DNA of 23,179 nucleotides from Actinomycetes bacterium (GTDB lineage Bacteria; Actinomycetota; Actinomycetes; Actinomycetales; Cellulomonadaceae). How positions within the stretch are numbered: position 1 is the stretch's first letter; each line of letters starts with the position of its first letter. Under the pieces are notes generated by a model. That model searched no databases. It had not been told where the DNA came from and saw only the letters and a list, made by a program, of their open reading frames with translations. Shown in pieces: positions 7,514 through 14,567 of the stretch. The position numbers and the translations under genes were made by a program. The stretch lies in the NCBI GenBank assembly GCA_023428465.1, contig JAEYXM010000010.1, positions 1-23,179 of the forward strand, written 5' to 3'.

Positions 7514-8536
7514 TCAGGCCCAGGGGTCGGCGCCGCCGTAGGCCTGGACGGGCGCGATGACGCCGTCGGGCGCCACGGACAGCTCCGTGACCTTCACCGA
7601 GCGCAGGTGCGTGGTCCCGCCGCTCGCGACGGCGTCGTGGTAGTAGAGGAACCAGCGGTCCTCCCAGCGGACCACGGAGTGCTGCGTCGTCCAGCCCACG
7701 ACAGGCTCGAGCAGGACGCCGACGTACGTGAACGGGCCGTAGGGGGTGTCCCCGACGCCGTGGCAGATGGTGTGCGAGTCGCCCGTCGACCAGGACAGCC
7801 AGTACCGGCCGCCGTGCTTGTGCACCCACGGGCCCTCGAAGTACCGGCGCGGGTCGCCCTCGAGCAGCGGGCGGCCCTCCTCGTCGAGGATCTGGATCTC
7901 GCGGGTCGGCTCGGCGAGCGTCAGCATGTCCTCGGACAGCCGCCCGACGCGCGGGCCGAGTGCAGGCTCGTGGGCCGCGGGGACGTCGTTCGCCTCGTCG
8001 CGGACGTTGTCGCGGTACTGCTGGAGCTGCCCGCCCCACAGGCCACCGAAGTACAGGTAGGCCGCGCCGTCGTCGTCCAGGAGGACGGCCGGGTCGATCG
8101 AGTAGGTGCCCGGGATCGCCTCGGGCTCCGCGACGAACGGGCCCGTCGGGCTGTCCGACGTCGCCACACCGATGCGGAAGACGCCCTCGGCCGTCTTGGC
8201 CGGGAAGTACAGGTAGTGGCGGCCGTCCCGTTCGACGGCGTCGGGTGCCCACATCTGGCGCTGGGCCCACGGCACGTCGTCGACGTGCAGGATCGGCCCG
8301 ACGTCCTGCGCAGGGGCGCCCGGGTGGTCCTGCACGAGGACCCGGTAGTCGGTCATCGCGAAGTGGTCACCGTTGTCGGTGAAGGCGATGCCGGCCTCGA
8401 CGTCGTGCGAGCAGTAGACGTACACGCGCCCGTCGACGACGCGCGCGGACGGGTCCGCGAGGTAGGTGGGCGACAGCGGCGCCGAGATGGCGCGGGCGGC
8501 CCACGTGGCCGGGTCGACGGGGGCGGGCTCGGACAT
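7514..8536 (-). CDS. GH43 family glycoside hydrolase (beta-xylosidase / alpha-L-arabinofuranosidase type)
   Basis: This 340-residue five-bladed beta-propeller glycosidase carries the expected GH43 acidic triad: the base Asp in YLADPSARV near the N-terminus, the modulating Asp in SIDPAVLLDDDG, and the acid Glu in YFEGPWVHKHGG. Aromatic motifs (WAPDAVERDGRHYLYF, YWLSWSTGD) also fit. There is no signal peptide and no added CBM, so it should act in the cytoplasm on arabino- or xylo-oligosaccharides. The exact specificity is not readable from sequence. The ATG at 8536 has GAGGAGC upstream on the minus strand. It stands alone: the regulator upstream on the same strand ends 122 nt away, and the gene is separated from the FKBP gene by a strong hairpin. 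The CE7 esterase and GH10 xylanase nearby support a hemicellulose role. Confidence 0.92.
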   Translation of the reverse strand: MSEPAPVDPATWAARAISAPLSPTYLADPSARVVDGRVYVYCSHDVEAGIAFTDNGDHFAMTDYRVLVQDHPGAPAQDVGPILHVDDVPWAQRQMWAPDAVERDGRHYLYFPAKTAEGVFRIGVATSDSPTGPFVAEPEAIPGTYSIDPAVLLDDDGAAYLYFGGLWGGQLQQYRDNVRDEANDVPAAHEPALGPRVGRLSEDMLTLAEPTREIQILDEEGRPLLEGDPRRYFEGPWVHKHGGRYWLSWSTGDSHTICHGVGDTPYGPFTYVGVLLEPVVGWTTQHSVVRWEDRWFLYYHDAVASGGTTHLRSVKVTELSVAPDGVIAPVQAYGGADPWA

Positions 8537-8658
8537 CGCGTTGCTCCTCGGGTACTCGGGCGGTGCGCCGGTGGGCGGCCGGGTGGGGGCCGGTTGCCTG
8601 TGGCGACCCCCAGTGTCCCGGTCCGGCGGGCTGCGTGCGACGGGCGCCCGCAGACCGG

Positions 8659-9348
8659 TCAGTGCCGCACGACGCCGTTCTCGTAGCAGAAGACGACGGC
8701 CTGGACCCGGTCGCGCACCCCGAGCTTCGCGAGCACTCGCCCGACGTGCGTCTTCACGGTTGCCTCGGACAGGACCATGCGCTCGGCGATCTCCGCGTTC
8801 GACAGGCCTCCCGCGATGGCCTCGAGGACCTCGCGCTCGCGCGCCGTGAGGTCGGCCAGACGCGGGTGCTCCGTCGACCCGGTCGACCCGGCCGACCCGG
8901 TCGCGGCGGCCTCGGCCGCGGTCGGCAGGCGGCCGGCGAACATCTCCAGCATGCGTCGCGTGATCCGGGGCGAGACGACGGCGTCCCCCGAAGCGACCGA
9001 CCGGATGGCCGCGACGAGCTCGGCAGGTCCGGCGTCCTTGAGCAGGAACCCGCTCGCCCCGGCGCGCAGGCCCGCGAACGCGTACTCGTCGAGGTCGAAC
9101 GTCGTGAGGATGAGGACCCGGGTGCCCGGGTGCTCGGCCGTGATCCGTTCCGTGGCCTCGACGCCGTTCATGCCGGGCATGCGCACGTCCATGAGCACCA
9201 CGTCGGGCTGCAGTGCGGCGACCTGCTCGAGTGCCACCCGGCCGTCCCCGGCCTCGCCGACGACCGTCAGGTCCGGCTCGGCCTCCAGCACGAGGCGGAA
9301 CCCCATGCGCAGCAGGGCCTGGTCGTCCACCAGCAGCACCGTCGTCAT
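8659..9348 (-). CDS. NarL/LuxR-family two-component response regulator
   Basis: This 229-residue regulator has an N-terminal receiver domain with the acidic pair in LLVDDQ (D8, D9), phospho-acceptor D54 in VVLMDVRMPGMNG, the Thr in ILTTFD and the Lys in FLLKDAG. The C-terminal LuxR-type helix-turn-helix (about residues 160-225) shows LTAREREVLEAIAGGLSN and SEATVKTHVGRVLAKLGV. The linker holds three 9-bp repeats coding a Gly/Ser-rich stretch. The ATG at 9348 overlaps the kinase stop (ATGA), which indicates translational coupling; an earlier in-frame start would extend 19 residues into the kinase without an obvious ribosome site. By position it probably regulates the ABC transporter genes of the same cluster. 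Confidence 0.95.
   Translation of the reverse strand: MTTVLLVDDQALLRMGFRLVLEAEPDLTVVGEAGDGRVALEQVAALQPDVVLMDVRMPGMNGVEATERITAEHPGTRVLILTTFDLDEYAFAGLRAGASGFLLKDAGPAELVAAIRSVASGDAVVSPRITRRMLEMFAGRLPTAAEAAATGSAGSTGSTEHPRLADLTAREREVLEAIAGGLSNAEIAERMVLSEATVKTHVGRVLAKLGVRDRVQAVVFCYENGVVRH
8873..8899. repeat. Three 9-bp tandem repeats in the regulator linker
   Basis: Two copies of GTCGACCCG (8873-8881, 8882-8890) and one single-mismatch copy GCCGACCCG (8891-8899) lie end to end. On the minus strand they code repeated Gly-Ser-Thr/Ala units between the receiver and DNA-binding domains. Because the unit is a multiple of three, copy changes would alter linker length without breaking the frame. Confidence 0.85.
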
Positions 9349-10616
9349 CCCTCGTCCTTCCGCCACGGCAGGGTCGCGTGCACCCGCCAGCCATCCTCCT
9401 GCCACGGCCCCGCCTCGACCGTGCCGCCGTACACCGCGGCGCGCTCCCGCATGCCGATGAGGCCACGCCCGGCGCCGGGGGACTCCGTGGTCCGCAGGCC
9501 GCCGTGGCTCGTCACCTCGACCGTGACGACCCGTTCCGTCGCGGTGACCGTGAGGACCACGGTGGCGCCGGGTGCGTGCCGGAGGGCGTTCGTCAGGCTC
9601 TCCTGGACGATGCGGTAGACGGCGAGCTGGACGGTCGCGTCGCCCGGTAGCTCGGCCTCGAGGCCCTGCGTGCGCACCGCGAGGCCCGCCGTGCGGAACC
9701 GTTCGACGAGGGCTGCGAGGTCCGTGTGCTTCGGCTGCGGCTCGAGCGGGGCGTCGTCGCGCTCCAGGACGCCGAGGACGCGTCGCATGTCCGCGAGCGC
9801 GGTGCGCCCCGTGTCGGACAGCTCCGCGAGCGCGAGCCGGGCCTTGTCCGGGGCGCGCTCGAGTGCCACTCCGGCGCCGTCGGCCAGGGCGATCATCACC
9901 GACAGGCTGTGCGCGACGACGTCGTGCATCTCGCGCGAGATGAGGGACCGCTCGGCCGCGCGCGCCAGCTCGGCCTGCTGCTCGCGGTCGCGGGCCAGGG
10001 CGTTGGCGCGGTCGACCAGGTCGGCGATGTGCAGGCGTCGGTTGCGCACGCTCGTGCCGATGGCCAGCGCGATGAGCGTCGTGAAGGTGTATCCGATGAT
10101 CGCGTCCGGTCGGGTGTCCATCTGCACCGTCTGCCCGGCCGCCCCGACCGTGGCCACGGTGCTCGGGCCGAGCCCGTACAGGGCGGCGGCGGTGGCGGCG
10201 AGGGTGGCGAGGAGGGCTGCCCAGGCGACCCCGGGTGGACGGGACGCGGCGACCGCGTACACGGCGAACCCCACGCCCAGCTCGTACGCGGCGGTCCCTC
10301 CCGTGAGCGCGACCGTGACGACGATGAGCAGGATCAGCACGCCCAGCACGACCAGCGGGGCCCGTCGCCGCCAGAAGAGGACGACGCTCGCGGCGACCGA
10401 CCCGACGAGCCAGACCGTCACCTGGTTGTCGGGTCCCGGCGGGATCAGGGTCGCGGTGACCATCCAGAAGAACACGAAGATCGCGACGACGAGCACGTCC
10501 ATGGCGACGGGGTGCCGCAGGAAGTACCGCCTGATCGGGCCGAGGCGTCGCGCCGAGAGCTCGGTGAACGGCGCCACGGCGTCGCCCGTCGGCGCCAGGG
10601 CCCGGTCACGTCTCAC
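9345..10616 (-). CDS. Sensor histidine kinase (HisKA_3 family)
   Basis: This 423-residue kinase partners the regulator that overlaps its 3' end. Residues 37-190 hold about five hydrophobic segments with very short loops, so there is no large extracellular sensor; it probably senses within the membrane. The phospho-acceptor is H231 in SREMHDVVAHSLSV, the HisKA_3 signature. The ATPase domain shows NALRHAPGA (N box) and GRGLIGMRERAAVYGG (G box). Two GTG starts are possible, 10622 and 10616. I chose 10616 because GGGAGG then lies 8 nt upstream, whereas the spacing to 10622 is too short. The gene starts 82 nt after the permease stop, beyond a 13-bp hairpin, so kinase/regulator expression may be partly uncoupled from the transporter. 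Confidence 0.93.
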   Translation of the reverse strand: MRRDRALAPTGDAVAPFTELSARRLGPIRRYFLRHPVAMDVLVVAIFVFFWMVTATLIPPGPDNQVTVWLVGSVAASVVLFWRRRAPLVVLGVLILLIVVTVALTGGTAAYELGVGFAVYAVAASRPPGVAWAALLATLAATAAALYGLGPSTVATVGAAGQTVQMDTRPDAIIGYTFTTLIALAIGTSVRNRRLHIADLVDRANALARDREQQAELARAAERSLISREMHDVVAHSLSVMIALADGAGVALERAPDKARLALAELSDTGRTALADMRRVLGVLERDDAPLEPQPKHTDLAALVERFRTAGLAVRTQGLEAELPGDATVQLAVYRIVQESLTNALRHAPGATVVLTVTATERVVTVEVTSHGGLRTTESPGAGRGLIGMRERAAVYGGTVEAGPWQEDGWRVHATLPWRKDEG

Positions 10617-10647
10617 GCGCACACCCTCCCACCGGTCGTCGGGCGAC

Positions 10648-10685
10648 GGCAGCCGCCGGGCCGCACCAGCGACCCGGCGGCTGCC
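10648..10685 (-). terminator. Perfect 13-bp hairpin between permease and kinase genes
   Basis: GGCAGCCGCCGGG (10648-10660) pairs perfectly with CCCGGCGGCTGCC (10673-10685) around a 12-nt loop. On the minus strand it begins 13 nt after the permease stop and ends about 30 nt before the kinase start. It is probably a terminator or a partial terminator/attenuator reducing read-through from transporter to kinase genes, or a stabiliser of the transporter mRNA 3' end. No T tract follows. Confidence 0.65.
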
Positions 10686-10698
10686 ACGACGCGCATGC

Positions 10699-11541
10699 TC
10701 AGGCGTCCCTCCTACGCATGAGCACCGCGGCGGGCACCAGGAGGAGGACCACCCACGCGACGAGCACGCCGTAGCCCTGCCAGGGGCCCAGGTGCGCGCC
10801 CTGGGTCATGGCGTCGAGGTTCGCGATCGAGTCGTCGGTGAACTGCACGCGGCTGCCGGCGGTCGACGGCAGGAACGGGCTGACCACCTCGAAGAACCGG
10901 AACGGCAGAGCCGCGAAGACGTTCTCCAGGACGAGCAGCAGCCCCAGGACGAGCGTCAGGGCACCGGCGGAGTGCCGCAGGAGCGCGCCGACGGCGAAGG
11001 CGAACAAGCTGATCGTGGCGAGGTACAGGGCGGCGCCGAGGAGGACCCGCTGCGTCTGCGGGTCGCCCAGGTCGAGTGTCATGTCCATGCCGGCGAAGAA
11101 GGGCAGGCTGCCGAGCCAGGACAGGGCGAGCGAGACGACCGACACCACGAAGACCGAGACGAAGATCAGGATCGCCTTGGCCGCCAGGACCGGGACGCGT
11201 CGCGGCACGGCCGTGAGGGACGAGCGGATCTGGCCTGTGCTGTACTCGCCCGTGATGGTCAGGACCGCGAGGACGGCGACGACGACCTGGCCGAGGAACG
11301 TGCCGCTGCTGACGATGTCGACCGCGGCGTACTCCTCCGTGTACTCGAGCATCGAGACGCCCCAGGCTTGCAGGACGGCGAGCCCCACCATGGCGACGGC
11401 GGTGAGGGGCAGCGTCCACAGGGTTGCGCGGACGGTGCGGAACTTGATCCACTCCGAGGCGAGGACGCGTCCGAAGGTGACGCCCCCGTGCGCGGGTGCC
11501 GGCGCGGACGTCGGGGTCGCGGTCAGGGTCGCGGCGGTCAT
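10699..11541 (-). CDS. ABC-2 type transporter permease
   Basis: This 280-residue membrane protein has a cytoplasmic N-terminus with the EWIKFRTVRATLW segment typical of ABC-2 permeases, followed by about six hydrophobic segments, such as LPLTAVAMVGLAVLQAW and GALTLVLGLLLVLENVFAALP. It would form the membrane channel for the ATPase encoded just upstream. The ATG at 11541 overlaps the ATPase stop (ATGA), which fixes the start. Substrate is unknown. ATPase-permease pairs of this type next to HisKA_3/NarL systems often concern export of, or resistance to, antimicrobial peptides or lipids; that is family knowledge, not seen here. Confidence 0.9.
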   Translation of the reverse strand: MTAATLTATPTSAPAPAHGGVTFGRVLASEWIKFRTVRATLWTLPLTAVAMVGLAVLQAWGVSMLEYTEEYAAVDIVSSGTFLGQVVVAVLAVLTITGEYSTGQIRSSLTAVPRRVPVLAAKAILIFVSVFVVSVVSLALSWLGSLPFFAGMDMTLDLGDPQTQRVLLGAALYLATISLFAFAVGALLRHSAGALTLVLGLLLVLENVFAALPFRFFEVVSPFLPSTAGSRVQFTDDSIANLDAMTQGAHLGPWQGYGVLVAWVVLLLVPAAVLMRRRDA

Positions 11542-12479
11542 CGGGTGGTCCCTTCGGTGGTCGTGGCGGGGGCGATCGCGCCGGAGTGGTACTCCACCTC
11601 GTCGGCGGTGAGCTGCATGTAGGCGTCCTCGAGGGAGCCGTGCAGCGGGGTGAGCTCGTGCAGGACGATGCCGGCGGCGGCCGCGGCCTCGCCGATCGCC
11701 TCGGGCGAGCTGCCCGTGATCTCCATGAGGCCCGCCTCGACGGAGATGACGGTCACGTCCGGCCCGCGGACCTGCTCGACGAGGGCCTGCGCCTGCGGGG
11801 TCCGCACGCGCACGGTGGTGCTCTGCGCACGCGACAGGATCTCGCTGACGGGGGCGTCGGCGATCACGCGCCCCCGCCCGACGACGATGATGTGGTCGGC
11901 CGTGAGGGCCATCTCGCTCATGAGGTGCGAGGACAGGAAGACGGTGCGGCCCTCGCCCGCGAGGTGCTTGACGAGGGTGCGGACCCACAGGACGCCCTCG
12001 GGGTCGAGGCCGTTGACCGGCTCGTCGAGGATGAGCGTCCGCGGGTCGCCGATCATGGCGGCGGCGATGCCGAGCCGCTGGCCCATCCCGAGCGAGAAGC
12101 TGCGGACGCGCTTGCCGGCGACGGCGTCCAGGCCGGTCATCTCGATGACCTGGTGGACGCGCTCGCGCCCGACGCCGTGCGTGGCGGCGAGGGCCAGGAG
12201 GTGGTTGTAGGCGCTGCGGCCGGTGTGCACGGCCTTCGCGTCGAGGAGGGCGCCGACCTCGCGCAGAGGTGCCCGGTGCTGGGCGTAGGGACGTCCGTTG
12301 ACGGTGACGGTGCCGGCGGTCGGACGGTCCAGGCCGACGATCATCCGCATCGTGGTGGACTTGCCGGCGCCGTTCGGTCCGAGGAACCCGGTCACCTTGC
12401 CGGGCTGGACGGTGAAGCTGATGCCGTCGACGGCGGTCGTCTTGCCGTACCGCTTCGTCAGGCCGTGTGCCTCGATCAT
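11538..12479 (-). CDS. ABC transporter ATP-binding protein (DrrA/BcrA type)
   Basis: This 313-residue ATPase energises the ABC-2 permease encoded directly after it. Walker A is GPNGAGKST, the signature segment is the variant SFSLGMGQRLG, Walker B is LILDEPVNGLDPEG, and the switch His lies in LSSHLMSEM. A C-terminal extension of about 90 residues beyond the core ATPase is typical of exporters of the BcrA/DrrA/Nod type. The ATG at 12479 follows AGGGAGA on the minus strand. It is the first gene of the cluster, with a candidate -10 (TAACGT) about 32-37 nt upstream. Confidence 0.94.
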   Translation of the reverse strand: MIEAHGLTKRYGKTTAVDGISFTVQPGKVTGFLGPNGAGKSTTMRMIVGLDRPTAGTVTVNGRPYAQHRAPLREVGALLDAKAVHTGRSAYNHLLALAATHGVGRERVHQVIEMTGLDAVAGKRVRSFSLGMGQRLGIAAAMIGDPRTLILDEPVNGLDPEGVLWVRTLVKHLAGEGRTVFLSSHLMSEMALTADHIIVVGRGRVIADAPVSEILSRAQSTTVRVRTPQAQALVEQVRGPDVTVISVEAGLMEITGSSPEAIGEAAAAAGIVLHELTPLHGSLEDAYMQLTADEVEYHSGAIAPATTTEGTTR

Positions 12480-12510
12480 GGGTGTTCTCCCTGCTGTCGT
12501 GTCGTGCTCG

Positions 12511-12516
12511 ACGTTA
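12511..12516 (-). promoter_or_regulatory. Candidate -10 element (TAACGT) for the ABC/two-component cluster
   Basis: On the minus strand TAACGT (12516 to 12511) fits TANNNT and would start transcription about 25 nt before the ATPase ATG, leaving room for its ribosome-binding site. The -35 match (TTCCGG at 18-nt spacing) is poor, as expected for a promoter needing an activator such as the cluster's own regulator. Confidence 0.35.
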
Positions 12517-12627
12517 GGGATCGGCCCTGGGGCCCCGGAACGGCCGCGAGGACGAGATCAGCCGACCGCGCGGGTACGCCGCAGGGATGAGGCAGTCAGC
12601 CCCGAGGCGGGGGTCGGTGCGGCGGGG

Positions 12628-13278
12628 TCAGGACGGCAGCGGGCAGGCCACACCTGTCGAGTGCACCGGGCAGTACCCGTTCGGCACCTTGTGCAGGTAC
12701 TGCTGGTGGTAGTCCTCGGCGTAGTAGAACGGGCCGGCGTCGCCGTCGACCGGGCGGATCTCGGTGGTGACTGCGCCGTAGCCGTGGCGCTGCAGCTCGG
12801 CTGCGTACAGGTCGCGCGTGGCGTGCGCGGCGTCGCGCTGCTCCGGCGTCGTCCAGTAGACCGCCGAGCGGTACTGCGTGCCGACGTCGTTGCCCTGGCG
12901 GAAGCCCTGCGTCGGGTCGTGCAGCTGCCAGAAGGTGCGCAGGAGGTCGGCGTGGTCGAGGACCGCCGGGTCGTACGCGACGAGGACGGTCTCGGCGTGT
13001 CCCGTCAGGCCCGTGCACGTCTCCTCGTACGTCGGGAAGGCGGAGAACCCGCCCTGGTAGCCGGCCGCCGTGGTCACGACGCCCGGGAGCTGCCAGAGCT
13101 CCTTCTCGGCGCCCCAGAAGCAGCCGAGGGCCAGGTACAGGACCGCGGTGCCCTCGGGCCACGGACCGGCCAGGGGCGTGCCGAGGACGGCGTGCCGCTC
13201 GGGCACCCGGTACGGGTAGGCGGACCTGCTGGGCAGAGCGCGCTCGGGGGTCACCATCGTGCGTGCGAGCGAGAACAT
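12628..13278 (-). CDS. msrA: Peptide-methionine (S)-S-oxide reductase
   Basis: This 216-residue enzyme reduces methionine-S-sulfoxide in proteins and free methionine. The catalytic motif GCFWGAEKELW is present with nucleophile C53. YEETCTGLTGHAETV and GNDVGTQYRSAVY are family segments. C-terminal cysteines in NGYCPVHSTGVACPLPS are candidate resolving cysteines for thioredoxin-linked recycling. The N-terminal extension of about 45 residues ahead of the core is usual in actinobacterial forms. The ATG at 13278 has GGAAGGAG upstream; longer in-frame starts lack a ribosome site. It is divergent from metB, sharing an 86-bp intergenic region that contains a 7-bp dyad. Confidence 0.96.
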   Translation of the reverse strand: MFSLARTMVTPERALPSRSAYPYRVPERHAVLGTPLAGPWPEGTAVLYLALGCFWGAEKELWQLPGVVTTAAGYQGGFSAFPTYEETCTGLTGHAETVLVAYDPAVLDHADLLRTFWQLHDPTQGFRQGNDVGTQYRSAVYWTTPEQRDAAHATRDLYAAELQRHGYGAVTTEIRPVDGDAGPFYYAEDYHQQYLHKVPNGYCPVHSTGVACPLPS

Positions 13279-13314
13279 GGGGCTCCTTCCGGCGCCGGTG
13301 GGCGTACCTGCCAC

Positions 13315-13339
13315 AACACCGGTCCGCCGTCACGGTGTT
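13315..13339. promoter_or_regulatory. Operator-like dyad between msrA and metB
   Basis: AACACCG (13315-13321) and CGGTGTT (13333-13339) form a perfect 7-bp inverted repeat with an 11-bp spacer. The right arm lies over or next to the expected metB -35 position, and the dyad is 37 nt upstream of msrA. Size and placement fit a dimeric repressor or activator site for one or both genes. No regulator is identified. Confidence 0.4.
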
Positions 13340-13352
13340 CCCGTCGCTCGTC

Positions 13353-13358
13353 TAGCCT
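13353..13358 (+). promoter_or_regulatory. Candidate -10 element (TAGCCT) of a leaderless metB transcript
   Basis: TAGCCT ends 6 nt before the GTG start at 13365, so transcription would begin at or next to the start codon. No ribosome-binding site lies between, which supports a leaderless mRNA, a common arrangement in actinobacteria. The -35 region (around 13330-13335) has no clear consensus. Confidence 0.5.
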
Positions 13359-13364
13359 GAGCCC

Positions 13365-14567
13365 GTGACGGACACCCACGACTGGACGACCGCCGGCTTC
13401 GCGACGCGAGCCATCCACGCCGGGCAGGACCCCGACGCCGCCACGGGCGCCGTCGTGCCGCCCATCCACCAGGTCTCGACGTACAAGCAGGACGGCGTCG
13501 GCGGCCTACGCGGCGGGTACGAGTACTCGCGCTCGGGCAACCCGACACGCACCGCGCTCGAGGAGGCCCTTGCAGCCGTCGAGAGCGGCTCGCGCGGGTT
13601 CGCGTTCGCGTCGGGCCTGGCCGCCGAGGACACGCTCCTGCGCGCCGTCCTGCGGCCCGGCGACCACATCGTCGTGCCGAACGACGCCTACGGCGGCACC
13701 TACCGGCTCATCGCGCGCGTGTTCGGGCCGTGGGGGATCGAGCACACGCCGGTCGACCTGTCCGACGTCGACGCCGTCGCCGCGGCCGTCGAGCCGGGCC
13801 GGACCAAGGCCGTGTGGGTCGAGACGCCCACGAACCCCCTGCTCGGCATCACCGACATCGCCGCGGTCTCCGCCATCGCGCGTGCCGCCGGCGCGGTGCT
13901 CGTCGTGGACAACACGTTCGCGACGCCCTACCTGCAGCGCCCCCTCGAGCTGGGCGCCGACGTCGTCGTGCACTCCACGACCAAGTACATCGGCGGGCAC
14001 AGCGACGTCGTCGGCGGGGCGCTCGTCGTGGCCGACGGCGCGCAGCTGCCCGTCGGGCTGACGGGCCCGACCGGGTCGGAGTCGCTCGTGGACGCGGTCG
14101 CGTTCCACCAGAACGCCTCCGGCGCGATCGCCGGCCCGTTCGACTCGTGGCTCACCCTGCGGGGCCTCAAGACCCTCGCGGTGCGCATGGACCGTCACTG
14201 CGCGAACGCGGCCGCCGTCGCGGAGTACCTCGCGGAGCACCCCGCCGTCACGCAGGTCCTGTACCCGGGCCGCCCGGACTCCCGTGGCCATGAGGTCGCC
14301 GCCCGGCAGATGAGCTTGTTCGGTGGCATGGTCGCGTTCCGCACCGGCAGCGCCGAGAAGGCCCTCGAGGTGTGCGCGCGGACCAAGGTCTTCACGCTCG
14401 CCGAGTCCCTCGGTGGGGTCGAGTCCCTCATCGAGCACCCCGGTCGCATGACGCACGCATCCGTCGCGGGCTCCGCGCTCGAGGTGCCGGACGACCTGGT
14501 CCGGCTCTCCGTCGGGATCGAGGACCTCGCCGACCTCGTGGACGACCTCGGTCAGGCACTCGCATGA
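13365..14567 (+). CDS. metB: Cystathionine gamma-synthase / gamma-lyase family, PLP-dependent
   Basis: This 400-residue fold-type I PLP enzyme belongs to the Cys/Met metabolism family. Seen: TRAIHAGQ near the N-terminus, YEYSRSGNPTR, the ETPTNPLL segment, PLP Asp in VVDNTFATP, the Schiff-base lysine K207 in HSTTKYIGGHSD, and the late SLGGVESLIEHP motif. It may make cystathionine from activated homoserine and cysteine, or cleave cystathionine to cysteine, 2-oxobutanoate and ammonia; the two cannot be separated by eye, and actinobacterial MetB can be bifunctional. With cbs upstream it completes transsulfuration. The GTG at 13365 lacks a ribosome site but follows a -10 element. Its stop overlaps the next gene (ATGA). 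Confidence 0.94.
   Translation: MTDTHDWTTAGFATRAIHAGQDPDAATGAVVPPIHQVSTYKQDGVGGLRGGYEYSRSGNPTRTALEEALAAVESGSRGFAFASGLAAEDTLLRAVLRPGDHIVVPNDAYGGTYRLIARVFGPWGIEHTPVDLSDVDAVAAAVEPGRTKAVWVETPTNPLLGITDIAAVSAIARAAGAVLVVDNTFATPYLQRPLELGADVVVHSTTKYIGGHSDVVGGALVVADGAQLPVGLTGPTGSESLVDAVAFHQNASGAIAGPFDSWLTLRGLKTLAVRMDRHCANAAAVAEYLAEHPAVTQVLYPGRPDSRGHEVAARQMSLFGGMVAFRTGSAEKALEVCARTKVFTLAESLGGVESLIEHPGRMTHASVAGSALEVPDDLVRLSVGIEDLADLVDDLGQALA

Noticed and set aside
8592..8608. Imperfect inverted repeat GGTTGC-N5-GCGACC upstream of the GH43 gene as a sugar-regulator operator
   Set aside because: Only five of six positions match, and such dyads are expected by chance at this base composition; there is no supporting regulator gene.
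11496..12590. Plus-strand open frame opposite the ABC ATPase
   Set aside because: It is a mirror frame of a well-conserved ATPase gene and shows no domain of its own.
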